Below, piece after piece: positions 55,306 through 64,000 of a stretch of 64,000 bases of DNA (position 1 is the stretch's first letter; each line of letters begins with the position of its first letter). The stretch is from Crocinitomicaceae bacterium (lineage in GTDB: Bacteria > Bacteroidota > Bacteroidia > Flavobacteriales_G > Salibacteraceae), in NCBI GenBank assembly GCA_002713215.1, contig PAVO01000007.1:1-64000 (forward strand), in the 5' to 3' direction. Position numbers and translations under genes: made by a program. The notes below the pieces were generated by a model, which saw only the letters and a program-made list of their open reading frames with translations, had not been told where the DNA came from and searched no databases.

Positions 55306-56388
55306 ATGTCTATTAAAAGACTTTTAATCAGTCTCGCCATCGTCTCGGTTTCAAACTTATCTTTCGCGCAAGATGGGGATGATTCAAAGCCGGTTGATCC
55401 TACTCTTACGATTAAAGAGCAACGACGCTTGGAACAGATGGTGGACCGAACCAAAGTTGATGAGCTTCAAAGCCTTTATGCTGAGTATGGAGACGGCAGT
55501 GTAAAGGTTGATCACAGCTATATGCTTGAGCGCCCTCTCACACAAGAAGAAGTGCTGAACTTTAATCACCCATACTTGCAGATTCATTTGTCTCAATTAA
55601 CTGAAAAAGAACGTGATGACATCATTGAATCAATCCAACAGGATGCCCAAAGGAAAGCCAGGCTTACTGCTGTCATGAATATGGGAATGCGATACGGACA
55701 CAAGGCAGGGCTTTACTATGAGGCCCACAATTATTTTGACCGTATTCGTGGTGACCTTTACCACAAGCTGACCGAAGCATATCCGTTCGATTCTCTTATG
55801 CTAGCTGGCGGTAAAATTAAGCCTCCACTAATTGAAGAGATTGGCTATAGCGAAACGATCGAAGACAAGCGTCGAATTCGAAAAATTAAAAAACGCTACC
55901 AAATTGAAGAGCAGGCCGAAGTGATCTTAAAGGCCCCTTCTGTACTTGGTTTCTTCACAAACCTTAAAATCCCTAAACCGACACCACCGAGCGTCTACCT
56001 TCTTCCTATTAACGAAGACGAACTTAGCTACTGGAAAAAGGGCGTGATGAACGGGTGGTTAGAAGGCGTACGTTACGCTCACAAAATTATTCGCTTTGAT
56101 TATCGTGAAATGGCAAGAACATTAAATGGCTATGTTCGATTCCATGTACTTCATGATCGTGGCGTGATCAATATGCCAAGTTACCAGAATCTAAATGTTG
56201 GCACTAACGCAATGGGCAACGTTGTAAATATCGGCGAAGGCGTATTTGAAATCACCGAAATGCCTCAGCTTAATGACAATAGCGATGAGTGGATTGCATT
56301 ACCTGTTGTCGATGACATTTTCGATAAACTTTCGGATGAAGAAATTGACAAGTTAATGAACGAACTTTATGAATCAGGAGCGATGTAA
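55306..56388 (+). CDS. dotC: DotC/TraI-like transfer protein
   Basis: 360 residues. Signal peptide (about residues 1-21, ending Phe-Ala). The DotC domain is recognisable: Met-Arg-Tyr-Gly-His-Lys-Ala-Gly-Leu near residue 126, Phe-Asp-Ser-Leu-Met-Leu, Lys-Pro-Pro-Leu-Ile-Glu-Glu, Leu-Leu-Pro, Trp-Lys-Lys-Gly-Val-Met-Asn-Gly-Trp-Leu-Glu-Gly, and a Tyr-Val-Arg-Phe segment. Works with DotD to place the outer-membrane complex. No lipobox Cys, unlike the Legionella protein. GAGG 6 bases before ATG 55306. Stop overlaps the next start by one base. Confidence 0.82.
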   Translation: MSIKRLLISLAIVSVSNLSFAQDGDDSKPVDPTLTIKEQRRLEQMVDRTKVDELQSLYAEYGDGSVKVDHSYMLERPLTQEEVLNFNHPYLQIHLSQLTEKERDDIIESIQQDAQRKARLTAVMNMGMRYGHKAGLYYEAHNYFDRIRGDLYHKLTEAYPFDSLMLAGGKIKPPLIEEIGYSETIEDKRRIRKIKKRYQIEEQAEVILKAPSVLGFFTNLKIPKPTPPSVYLLPINEDELSYWKKGVMNGWLEGVRYAHKIIRFDYREMARTLNGYVRFHVLHDRGVINMPSYQNLNVGTNAMGNVVNIGEGVFEITEMPQLNDNSDEWIALPVVDDIFDKLSDEEIDKLMNELYESGAM

Positions 56389-57584
56389 TGGCTTTTGATT
56401 TAGCTAACCCTGATTCATTGCTCGTACCTGAGTCGCTAGAAGACGAGATTGTAAACTCGATGGATGCAAAGGTATTCCGACGCATACTACTACACGGATT
56501 CAAGTTAGAAGTATCGGACATTTCTTTTCAAGAAGGCATGCCTGTCATTATCAAGAAAAATAACTTGGTTTTCAGAATCACTCGTTCTTACCTACAAAGG
56601 GCAACAATTAAAAATATTGTGAGCGTTGTTCATAATGCTCAAGAAGGTGATGACAGCGCGCTAACAACCATCATGCAGGGCAACCCTTCCAACTTAACTT
56701 ATAGTTACAAGGTACCTATCCCTGACGGCCACGAAGGGATCCGTTATAGGGTAAATGTTTTGCGTGAAGGTGAACGTGGCGTTTCGCTTGTAATGCGTTT
56801 GAACAAAGAAGACATCTTTGACCTTGATCAGATCGGTTTGTCTGAAGAGCATATCATCTACAAAAACATGTTCCCGACTAAAGGATTGAATCTTGTTACT
56901 GGTTCCGTGGATAGTGGTAAGACAACCCTACTCTATGCGTGCTTAAAGCATTTTATTTTGAATTCACCTCGAAGTGCATTTATTGACACCTACGAGTCGC
57001 CAATCGAAGGTAACTTGCGAGATTTGCCATCTAAGTTTGAAGTATTCAATAAAAAAGTTTCGCAAATGGCAGTACCTTGGGCCGTCCCTTCATTCGCAGC
57101 TGGGATAACCGAATCATTACGTCGAAACGCTGACATTATTTTAACTGGTGAGGTAAGAACACCAGACGAAGTGAATGGCGTAATTAACGGTGTAATGCAG
57201 ACAGGTAAGTTAATACTTGGAACCATGCACACCGATAACACTTCAATGTCTGTTAACCGTATGATTTACGCTTTAAACAACAGCAGCGAAGCTGAAGTTA
57301 AATCGAAAGTGTATGACTTACTATCTTCATTGAACATGGTGGTCTCTCAGAAACTGCTTGAGACCGTAAACATGAAGCGTACAGCTGTTAATGAAACATT
57401 TATCGTCACCAAGGAAATCAGAGACACACTTCAAGCTCTTCCTATAGATCGCGTTGCCAGGGAAATTAAAGGAATTATGGTCGAACAGAAAGCTACCATT
57501 GTTGATAACGCAAGAAAGCGACTTGAGGCTGGCATCATAAGCGAGCAAGTGTTCGATGAATTCCAAGCATCTTACAGCTACTAA
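56388..57584 (+). CDS. dotB: DotB/TraJ-like ATPase
   Basis: 398 residues. Secretion ATPase of the VirB11/PilT class: Walker A Gly-Ser-Val-Asp-Ser-Gly-Lys-Thr-Thr (172-180), Walker B Asp-Ile-Ile-Leu-Thr-Gly-Glu-Val-Arg (249-257) and the His box Leu-Gly-Thr-Met-His (277-281). In type IVB systems DotB powers assembly or substrate passage from the cytoplasmic face; in R64 TraJ has this role. Translationally coupled to the dotC-like gene (TAATG). Confidence 0.9.
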   Translation: MAFDLANPDSLLVPESLEDEIVNSMDAKVFRRILLHGFKLEVSDISFQEGMPVIIKKNNLVFRITRSYLQRATIKNIVSVVHNAQEGDDSALTTIMQGNPSNLTYSYKVPIPDGHEGIRYRVNVLREGERGVSLVMRLNKEDIFDLDQIGLSEEHIIYKNMFPTKGLNLVTGSVDSGKTTLLYACLKHFILNSPRSAFIDTYESPIEGNLRDLPSKFEVFNKKVSQMAVPWAVPSFAAGITESLRRNADIILTGEVRTPDEVNGVINGVMQTGKLILGTMHTDNTSMSVNRMIYALNNSSEAEVKSKVYDLLSSLNMVVSQKLLETVNMKRTAVNETFIVTKEIRDTLQALPIDRVAREIKGIMVEQKATIVDNARKRLEAGIISEQVFDEFQASYSY

Positions 57585-57599
57585 GCATCAGGGGGTAAC

Positions 57600-57890
57600 A
57601 TGGCTGAAAATGTACAATTAGAAACCACACAGATAACGTTGCGGGCTCATGCAATTGCCAGCAAGCGCTCAACATTTATCTTTGGAACAAGCAATCGATT
57701 ATTGCTTCCGCTTGTGTTCATGACTGCGTTTACGCTACCCAATGGACACTATTCTGTATTTATCGCGACCCTCGTCATCTTCTTCCTAGAAATTGTGTTA
57801 AGATACATGCTGAAGATGACCATGAAGGAAGCAATCTTCGGTATAACGTCTGCCGCTTTTGGCTCGAAACGTAAGCCAGTAAGAAATTAG
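57600..57890 (+). CDS. icmT: IcmT/TraK-like small membrane protein
   Basis: 96 residues with two closely spaced hydrophobic segments (about residues 30-45 and 49-66) after a Phe-Ile-Phe-Gly-Thr-Ser-Asn-Arg-Leu-Leu-Leu-Pro stretch and a basic C-terminus. Length, topology and position right after the ATPase match IcmT/TraK. The identity rests mainly on context. GGGGG before ATG 57600. Confidence 0.65.
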   Translation: MAENVQLETTQITLRAHAIASKRSTFIFGTSNRLLLPLVFMTAFTLPNGHYSVFIATLVIFFLEIVLRYMLKMTMKEAIFGITSAAFGSKRKPVRN

Positions 57891-57912
57891 ACAATTCAGG
57901 GATGATTTAGAG

Positions 57913-59061
57913 ATGAAAGGGATTTCAAACAAACAACTTGTTGCTACGGCAATTGCCTTTGCGCTGAGCGGCACTTTATCTTTTACTGCTACGGCAGGCG
58001 TAAACATTTTAACCGATGATATCACTGTTCAGACAGAAGCTGATCCAAGTGGTTATTTCTCTCAAAATGGTTCTACCACTGAACGCGCCGAACCGGTTAT
58101 GGGTGGCGGCGATTCAATGTCATTATCTCTCGCCACCAAGGTAATTATTCCACCTGACTGGAAGGTAGAGCAATCAGGCGACTTCTACGCCAAAACTGTT
58201 GACTGGAAAGGCGGTCTTGCTTGGCCGCATATTATGCGAAATATCGCCAATGACGAAGGCATCTTTGTCTCTCTGGATTGGGTTAAGAAAATTGCAACCA
58301 TCAACGTCCCTGAAGGCGAGAGTCTTATTGCAGAATCGACAGCAAGCGCTGAAAAGCTTGATGAGATTCGCGAACAATATACTGTGAAGCAAACTCAAGA
58401 ATGGCAGCGACGTGTTGACGCCGAAACCGAACTGTCTAACGAACAAGATCGCGTTGCTCGTTATATGGAAAACAGCAGAGCAGCGGCAGAAAACAACCAA
58501 GAGTTTATTGCAAACCTAAACAAGCAAAACGCTGAGTCAGAAAAGAAGGCGATGCGATTAGCTGCACAGTTAGAAGCTGAGCGCAAAAAGAATGCAGAGT
58601 TAGCTGAAAAATACGCTGTAATTGATCCTGCGTTATCACCTAGCAATAAGCAGGTGGATGCCGTTGAGCTTTACGAAGAGTACAACAAACGTTGGGTTCT
58701 GCCATTTAACACTGATTTTGAATACTTCCTGAAAGGCGGTCATTCCGACCTGCTACTGTCTGAAACTCCTGCAACGTACATTGCCAAGCAAGGTTCGCTG
58801 GAAGACGTTATTAAGCAATGGGCTAGTGAACTTAACTGGCATGTCGAGTACCGCACAGATGTTCGTCACTACAACCCATACAAAGTCGAATTTAAAGGAA
58901 ACCTATATGAAGCCGGTCGTGACTTCATTTCAATCTTCCTTAAATCTCGCAGACCTCTGGACATTAAATTCTATCCAGATGTTAAACCTATTGTCGATGG
59001 TCAGGAAATGGAAGGCCTGATTGTTATTGACGATCTTAAATACAACAGAGGCGTTAAGTAA
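57913..59061 (+). CDS. pilL: PilL-like protein with two TcpQ-like domains
   Basis: 382 residues. Signal peptide (about residues 1-29). Residues about 65-135 (Pro-Pro-Asp-Trp-Lys-Val...Val-Asp-Trp) and residues about 285-375 (Leu-Glu-Asp-Val-Ile-Lys-Gln-Trp-Ala-Ser-Glu-Leu-Asn-Trp...) both look like TcpQ/PilL domains, joined by a charged coiled coil (140-235, Glu/Gln/Lys-rich). R64 PilL carries one such domain; the duplication is unusual. Periplasmic, probably helping the secretin. Confidence 0.7.
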   Translation: MKGISNKQLVATAIAFALSGTLSFTATAGVNILTDDITVQTEADPSGYFSQNGSTTERAEPVMGGGDSMSLSLATKVIIPPDWKVEQSGDFYAKTVDWKGGLAWPHIMRNIANDEGIFVSLDWVKKIATINVPEGESLIAESTASAEKLDEIREQYTVKQTQEWQRRVDAETELSNEQDRVARYMENSRAAAENNQEFIANLNKQNAESEKKAMRLAAQLEAERKKNAELAEKYAVIDPALSPSNKQVDAVELYEEYNKRWVLPFNTDFEYFLKGGHSDLLLSETPATYIAKQGSLEDVIKQWASELNWHVEYRTDVRHYNPYKVEFKGNLYEAGRDFISIFLKSRRPLDIKFYPDVKPIVDGQEMEGLIVIDDLKYNRGVK

Positions 59062-59095
59062 CTGCGCCGGTTACTAATTGGTAAGGGATTACACA

Positions 59096-60808
59096 ATGAA
59101 AAAATCATTAACGGCACTCGCAGTCGCAAGCGTAGTTTTAACGGCTGGCTGCTCATCATCACACGGGCCAAGCTTCGAGCGCGCTCAAGAACGTGTAGCG
59201 AAAGTGACGGATGCGACGTTTGATGAGAACGTCAAAGACATCACCCCTACCCGCTTCCCTGTTGGCGAAGTCGTTCACGGCACTGCTTATCATGATGTAA
59301 ACAACTACTCATTTATTGAGAAAGATGAGCGAAATCTTCCTGCTGCATACGACGAACCTGTATTCATTTCTGCAAATGACGATGGCTCAAACCCAGAGTA
59401 TACAGTGGATGAATTTGCTGCGATGCTTTACAAACTTTATGGCATCATTTTAGATGTATCATCTGATGATCTGAAAGTTTTATCTGCGGCCACAGAAGAC
59501 GACCAGTCGCCTTCAATTTTACAGCCATCAATTATCCCGCAGGGGGTAGTTTCTGATGCCGCAGCAGATTACCAGGTACCGGAACAGTCCACTGCGAACA
59601 AGCCTACGTCATCACGCGACCAACTTTTCCTCAAACCATTCAAGTTTGAAGGTAAGGTTCGTGACATGCTTGACTACGTAGCTACACTTAACGGACTTAA
59701 ATGGAAGTACAACCAAGAATTTGGTCGTGCATACCTGTATGCGTATGAAACTCGTGAGTTTATGGTGTATGACTTCTCTGCTGAGCGCCAACAACAGAAC
59801 ACCATCACAACAACCAGTAAGCAGCAGTCTGAATCGACTCAAGGCGGCAGTTCGAAAAGCTATACCAAGCAAAGTAATGTTAAGCCTTGGGATGAGCTTA
59901 AAGATAACGTTGAATCAATGCTTGAAGGAAGCGAATACTCAAGCGCTACGTTCAATGAAAAAACCGGTATGGTCATCGTTAAAGCGAATGACTACACCTT
60001 ATCTCGCGTCTCAAGCTACATCGACAAGATGAACACTCTGACGACTACTGATATTACGGTTGACTACCGCATGATCCGAGTTCGATATTCAGAATCAGAC
60101 ATTTTTCAAATCAATGCAAACTTCCTAAACGAAGGCTTGAGCAACAATATGTTTGGCGACTTCAGTATGAGTGCGGGCATGGGGGAAATGTCACCTAACA
60201 TTTCAGGTAACCTTTCAACGTTACAAGAACTTGCTGGAGGCAACTTCTTAACGCTTGCCACTGACTCATTCCAAGGCCTATTTGGTTACTTGAACAGCGT
60301 TGGTACGGCAGAATTATCTTACGAGACCCAGGTTAACACTCCGAACAACGAGCTTTACACACACCAAGGTGGCAGCAATGAAGAGTACATCTCTTCTATC
60401 GAGCGCTCGACTACGACATCAACTACAAGTCAAGAAAACTTGTCGACGAAGAAAGACGTGGCCGTTGATGGCATTAGCATGACCATCTTACCTCGCATTG
60501 CCGGTGACCAAATCAAACTGGATTACGACATTTCAGCGTCTGATTTTATCGCGCTTAAAGATGCAGGTCTGGGTAATGGCCTAGAAGGCATCAAACTTCG
60601 TCAAGATTCTTCTTTGGATTTGTCTGGCTCCGCAATCTTGGAAAACGGTGTAACTCGTGTTGTAAAAGTGATTCATGAACGCGATGAAACCACTGATGCG
60701 CAAGGACCAATCGATAAGGCGCTGTACTTCTTAGGCGGTAAACAGAACCGCACTAAAAACCATAGTGCAATCATCGTAACGATCACTGCGTACTACAATA
60801 ACAAATAG
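59096..60808 (+). CDS. pilN: PilN-type secretin lipoprotein
   Basis: 570 residues. Lipoprotein signal ending Thr-Ala-Gly-Cys. N-terminal N0/TcpN-like region with Asp-Glu-Phe-Ala-Ala-Met-Leu-Tyr-Lys-Leu-Tyr-Gly-Ile, a second module around residues 180-225, a Gln/Ser/Thr-rich linker, then a secretin C-terminal domain (Val-Asp-Gly-Ile-Ser-Met-Thr-Ile-Leu-Pro-Arg). Forms the outer-membrane channel of the type IVb pilus. AAGGGA before ATG 59096. Length is close to R64 PilN. Confidence 0.83.
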   Translation: MKKSLTALAVASVVLTAGCSSSHGPSFERAQERVAKVTDATFDENVKDITPTRFPVGEVVHGTAYHDVNNYSFIEKDERNLPAAYDEPVFISANDDGSNPEYTVDEFAAMLYKLYGIILDVSSDDLKVLSAATEDDQSPSILQPSIIPQGVVSDAAADYQVPEQSTANKPTSSRDQLFLKPFKFEGKVRDMLDYVATLNGLKWKYNQEFGRAYLYAYETREFMVYDFSAERQQQNTITTTSKQQSESTQGGSSKSYTKQSNVKPWDELKDNVESMLEGSEYSSATFNEKTGMVIVKANDYTLSRVSSYIDKMNTLTTTDITVDYRMIRVRYSESDIFQINANFLNEGLSNNMFGDFSMSAGMGEMSPNISGNLSTLQELAGGNFLTLATDSFQGLFGYLNSVGTAELSYETQVNTPNNELYTHQGGSNEEYISSIERSTTTSTTSQENLSTKKDVAVDGISMTILPRIAGDQIKLDYDISASDFIALKDAGLGNGLEGIKLRQDSSLDLSGSAILENGVTRVVKVIHERDETTDAQGPIDKALYFLGGKQNRTKNHSAIIVTITAYYNNK

Positions 60809-60818
60809 AGGTCGCCCA

Positions 60819-62711
60819 ATGAGTAAATTAACCAAAGTTAAAATTGGTGAAAGCGAAAGCACGCTACTCGTTGGTCTGAATTGGGAGAAGGTGGATCCAA
60901 AGAGCCGCCTCTTCCTGCCTCTGGCTATCAAGCGCTTAGCAATCGAATCCAACAAGCACTTTGCTGATACAAACATTGTCGAGAAAGCAGAAGATTCCCC
61001 GGCTCGTTACCAGTATGTATTGGTTGACGAAAGTGATATTCCAGAAAATAGCAAAGTTGTTACCGGTGCTCGATTCGCTCTCGCGTGTAAAGAGAAATAC
61101 ACCGTAAAAGAAAACCAGGCTTTCGTATTCATCAAAATCATTGATGGTGGACGCTATTGGATTTCTGCAATAACTTCTCGCGGCGAATTCTTGAACGAGT
61201 ATGAGACTGTTGTCCGTGACAGGTTTGAGCTGGGTGACAAGTTGGAAGAGCTATCTCTAACAGAGACAGTAAACTTTGCATACCTCAAAACTGAAGCTGC
61301 AATAAAAGGGTTGGTAAACCGATTCCTCAGTGATGAAGACTTCTCAGAAACATCAATTCCAGATGAAGATATCGAGTCAATCCTCTCAAATACAGCTGAA
61401 TTGAAGCGTGTACACAAACCATCAAAGATTAAAGTCAAAAAGATTGGCACTGGCGCATTTGCCGCAGTAGCGGTTACCGCTGGATTTTTCGGATGGTCGT
61501 ATATGTCACAATCGGACGCATTCTCTTACCTTGAAGATGCGTCTAAAATTCGTGATGCTGAACGACAAGAGTCCCGTTACTCGAAATTGATCACCAAGTC
61601 TAAGACATCGTCTAAAACTTGGAGCGATGAATCGTTCCGCGATGCTACGCTTGATCAGTTTATTGAAGATTACAAGCGCTCTCTTTACGACCCATTGCAA
61701 ATCACGTGGGTATTCCGAGAAATTGAAGACACATTGCCAGTTTTCCTTCGTGAATGGAAATTGGAAAACATTCAGTTTGTAGACAATAGATTTCTGGTAA
61801 CGTACTCCCGCATACCTTCTTCGATTGGCGTTTATTTCTTACTTGATGAAAAAATTAAAGAAATTTCTGAAAGTAGCGACAAGTTAGACATTCGACAATT
61901 TGCTTTGACGGATAAGGGTGAAACCCGTGTTTACTCGGTAACTCCGTCTGAAAAAATGAATCGCCAAGGTGCAATGGCCAGTACCGAAGACCTGTTAACA
62001 GAAGAGCGTAAGGTCAAGAAGCAAATGCGTCGTTCTTGGAAAGATGCAAAAGACTCTTACCAGGATTTTTTAACAGCGACACAGCGTTACAGTAACCTGA
62101 CATTTTCAGAAAAATGGATTGACCGTGAAGCTATCAGTTTGCAACAGCAAGCAGAAGCGGCTCTGGATAAAGCAAAACGCTCGGTAACTCGTGTTAACAA
62201 GCTATTCGGTATAACCGATTCAATGGAGCTTGCGACCATCGACAACAAGTTCATCATTGGTCAGGTTATGGACTTTGTAACCATGATGCAGATGGATAGC
62301 CTTTTCCACTGGTACTACCCAACAAAAATGAAGTCATACCCTGACGAAAAAATGTTGGAAGACATGCAGAAGAAGTCGAAGAAAAGCAAGGGTGGTTCTT
62401 CTTCAAAGTACAAGCAATACACTGCTGGCATTGAGGTTTACTCAGTTAAAATTGAGAGCCAAAAATCAGAAAGCGAAGGTGATGAGTCAAACTCCGTATC
62501 CACTTACGGCATTAATGATATGATACAGCTTGGCTACTTAATCAATAAGCCCTACGTTCAAGTGGATCGAGTCGAGTACGACCGAGACAGTCAAGAGTGG
62601 GCGTTTATGATACACTTTAACAGAATGACTCCTGAGTTCGAAAGAACCATTAACCGATATACGTTGGAGTCTCAGGGTTACCGCAGGGAGCGAAACAGTA
62701 ATGAAAATTAA
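60819..62711 (+). CDS. pilO: PilO-like pilus assembly protein, 630 aa
   Basis: N-terminal cytoplasmic region (about 200 residues), one membrane helix (209-228, Gly-Ala-Phe-Ala-Ala-Val-Ala-Val), then a long periplasmic helical region and a Lys/Ser-rich stretch near residue 530. Matches the PilO2 layout of type IVb pili (inner-membrane platform), but is markedly longer than R64 PilO, with an extended C-terminus. Overlaps pilP by 11 bases. Confidence 0.75.
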   Translation: MSKLTKVKIGESESTLLVGLNWEKVDPKSRLFLPLAIKRLAIESNKHFADTNIVEKAEDSPARYQYVLVDESDIPENSKVVTGARFALACKEKYTVKENQAFVFIKIIDGGRYWISAITSRGEFLNEYETVVRDRFELGDKLEELSLTETVNFAYLKTEAAIKGLVNRFLSDEDFSETSIPDEDIESILSNTAELKRVHKPSKIKVKKIGTGAFAAVAVTAGFFGWSYMSQSDAFSYLEDASKIRDAERQESRYSKLITKSKTSSKTWSDESFRDATLDQFIEDYKRSLYDPLQITWVFREIEDTLPVFLREWKLENIQFVDNRFLVTYSRIPSSIGVYFLLDEKIKEISESSDKLDIRQFALTDKGETRVYSVTPSEKMNRQGAMASTEDLLTEERKVKKQMRRSWKDAKDSYQDFLTATQRYSNLTFSEKWIDREAISLQQQAEAALDKAKRSVTRVNKLFGITDSMELATIDNKFIIGQVMDFVTMMQMDSLFHWYYPTKMKSYPDEKMLEDMQKKSKKSKGGSSSKYKQYTAGIEVYSVKIESQKSESEGDESNSVSTYGINDMIQLGYLINKPYVQVDRVEYDRDSQEWAFMIHFNRMTPEFERTINRYTLESQGYRRERNSNEN

Positions 62712-63642
62712 ACATGGATTGTTGATTTTTGCAATTGGTGCAGCCGTACACGGAGGCGCCATTGCAGCAGACAAAAAAGACACTAACCTTCAGAATCAAG
62801 CTGAGTCCTTTAAAGCAGATCAAGACACGGTTTCTCGTGACAAACTGGTCTCTGAAGGCCGTGAAATTACTGACGCTCGCTCGGCTATCCGTAATGATGA
62901 GTATTTTGATAGCTTAAAACAAAGCGCGGCCCAAACAAAGACTGGACGAATCAACACCCAACTTGATTTGGAACGCAATGAGTTCATCTTAAATAATGTC
63001 CCGGTGCATATTCGCGTTGCAGGAGAACAGGAAGTGCAAGCGTATGTTCGAAAGCACTTCATTGACAATGAAGATCCTACAAACAACAGCGCGGCTGTAG
63101 AAGCTAAAACCCTGTGGAAAAACACAGATAGCTCTCTAACCGCGCCGGCTTCAACAGACTATGGGTGGCAACCGGTAGTCAGAGAAGTAAGCAACACCGC
63201 CCAGGTGGTAAACAAAGACCCTGAGCCAATCAAGCAAGAGCCTGTCGAGCTTGATAATGATGACGACACCGAAAGCGATGAAAGCAAGGCCCCTCTTGAA
63301 TTGACGGCTGAAGACTTAGCTCGCCTATTTGATAATGGTTCTACGAACCAGCAACCAAACATGCTACCTGATGCTGACACTGAGAAGAATGTAGTGATAA
63401 ACACCATTACAGTTAATCGCGTCATTATCGCACCAAAGGCTCAGATCGCGGATATCGAAGTAAACTTCACCGTAGTTCATCCAGGCGGTAGCAAAAAGGT
63501 CGACAAGACATTCAAACAAGTATCTCCAGGCCACCTGTTTGAAGTTGATGGTGTGCGATTTGAAATAGCAGCACTCACTCGACACAGTATCGTTTTAACA
63601 AATGTTGAAACAGACAAGTCCTACTCGCAAATAATCGACTAA
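62701..63642 (+). CDS. pilP: PilP-like pilus assembly protein, 313 aa
   Basis: Signal peptide (about residues 1-23), charged and acidic middle, and a C-terminal beta domain (residues about 225-313) with the small-barrel rhythm of PilP (Ala-Gln-Ile-Ala-Asp-Ile-Glu-Val...Gly-His-Leu-Phe-Glu-Val-Asp). Periplasmic partner of PilN and PilO. Longer than R64 PilP through its N-terminal half; assignment rests largely on position after pilO. Confidence 0.65.
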   Translation: MKIKHGLLIFAIGAAVHGGAIAADKKDTNLQNQAESFKADQDTVSRDKLVSEGREITDARSAIRNDEYFDSLKQSAAQTKTGRINTQLDLERNEFILNNVPVHIRVAGEQEVQAYVRKHFIDNEDPTNNSAAVEAKTLWKNTDSSLTAPASTDYGWQPVVREVSNTAQVVNKDPEPIKQEPVELDNDDDTESDESKAPLELTAEDLARLFDNGSTNQQPNMLPDADTEKNVVINTITVNRVIIAPKAQIADIEVNFTVVHPGGSKKVDKTFKQVSPGHLFEVDGVRFEIAALTRHSIVLTNVETDKSYSQIID

Positions 63643-63675
63643 TATAACGGTCTTAGTTTGCGAATCAGATTTTAA

Positions 63676-63694
63676 GGGCGCATGGATTGCGCCC
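63676..63694 (+). other. Intercistronic hairpin
   Basis: GGGCGCA-tggat-TGCGCCC, perfect, between pilP and the next gene; no T-tract. Confidence 0.6.
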
Positions 63695-63705
63695 TCGGAG
63701 TTATC

Positions 63706-64000
63706 ATGGAAGATAGAAGAACAAAAAAGATCGATGTTAGTGAGATCGGACATCTGCCAACAAAATGGCAAATCCACTCTCCTTTCTATATGGATGCCAA
63801 ACATCCTCTCTTTATTAACGAAGATACCAAAAAGCACATTGCGGTAATCGAATCTTTGGATGTTCAAAACACTGGGGCTCGACGAGCAAAAACGCTGCTT
63901 TACATTGTGTACTTTGGTCAAGGTCACTATCCGCGCCAGGTCATGCGTTATTTCAAAGAGCAGAATAACCAAGATACTGATTTCGTATTTGCGAAATGTG
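63706..64000 (+). CDS. Partial gene at window end, pilus operon
   Basis: Open from ATG 63706 (CGGAG upstream) to the window edge, 98 codons. The position after pilP is where the PilQ ATPase stands in R64-type clusters, but the visible N-terminus (basic, with Tyr-Ile-Val-Tyr-Phe-Gly-Gln-Gly-His-Tyr-Pro) shows no ATPase motif yet, so I leave it unnamed. Confidence 0.7.
   Translation, partial: MEDRRTKKIDVSEIGHLPTKWQIHSPFYMDAKHPLFINEDTKKHIAVIESLDVQNTGARRAKTLLYIVYFGQGHYPRQVMRYFKEQNNQDTDFVFAKC

Noticed and set aside
1-64000. tRNA, rRNA, intact insertion sequence, replication or partition genes
   Set aside because: None recognised on either strand by reading; they may lie outside the window.

Overview
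The window looks like part of a large conjugative plasmid (or integrative conjugative element) of a marine gammaproteobacterium. The reasons are a PilS/PilV/PilL/PilN/PilO/PilP type IVb pilus set interleaved with DotD/DotC/DotB/IcmT-like transfer genes (the I-type, R64-like transfer apparatus), moderate GC, a PEP-CTERM-like exported protein, and about 70 small genes without recognisable function. The host is an inference (Alteromonadales or Vibrionales seem plausible). I see no rRNA, tRNA, CRISPR array, intact transposase, or replication or partition gene.

Layout. 0.2-23.1 kb: almost entirely + strand operons of one to three small genes, mostly unknown. 23.1-25.6 kb: a minus-strand block (exported PEP-CTERM-like protein, two unknown ORFs in one frame, a decayed copy of one of them). 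25.7-28.7 kb: a 548-aa unknown protein, a GTGA microsatellite, a YfbR-like 5'-deoxynucleotidase and a divergent winged-helix protein. 28.7-45.8 kb: more small + strand operons plus cytochrome b561, a 2OG-Fe(II) oxygenase, lipoproteins and an LPP20-like lipoprotein. 45.8-48.9 kb: three minus-strand multi-pass membrane proteins. 49-51.6 kb: an AT-rich stretch with small membrane ORFs and a strong promoter before a 16-codon ORF. 51.6-64 kb: the pilus/transfer operon, running off the window end.

The striking feature is one regulatory module used over 30 times. An 'AAC box' (inverted repeat AACAAC-N6-GTTGTT) has its right arm forming the -35 element TTGTTT. In most copies exactly 16 bp separate this from an extended -10 (TGG-TATNAT/TAATAT). 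A leader of about 45 nt follows, ending in a near-invariant CACAGGGGAAAC just before the ATG; twelve genes share 27 identical bases up to the start codon. Many copies have a second palindrome, TTGAAATATTTCAA, 15-20 bp upstream. The divergent region 28124-28298 holds two AAC boxes and leads to a winged-helix protein, the best candidate regulator.

A second layer seems to act at RNA level. Behind the 11.9-12.9 kb operon lies a tandem array of seven stem-loops (12923-13206). Their stems differ in sequence but stay paired, every imperfect pair is a G.U wobble in the + strand RNA, and six loops carry (U)CCCCUGU or a one-base variant, the exact complement of the ACAGGGGA in the leaders. Related hairpins recur in other 3' regions (18462, 22235, 44768). 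Many two-gene operons also have a hairpin at the junction, often with the first gene's stop codon in its loop or stem. Together these suggest a co-regulated establishment or accessory region under joint operator and antisense-like control; this is inference.
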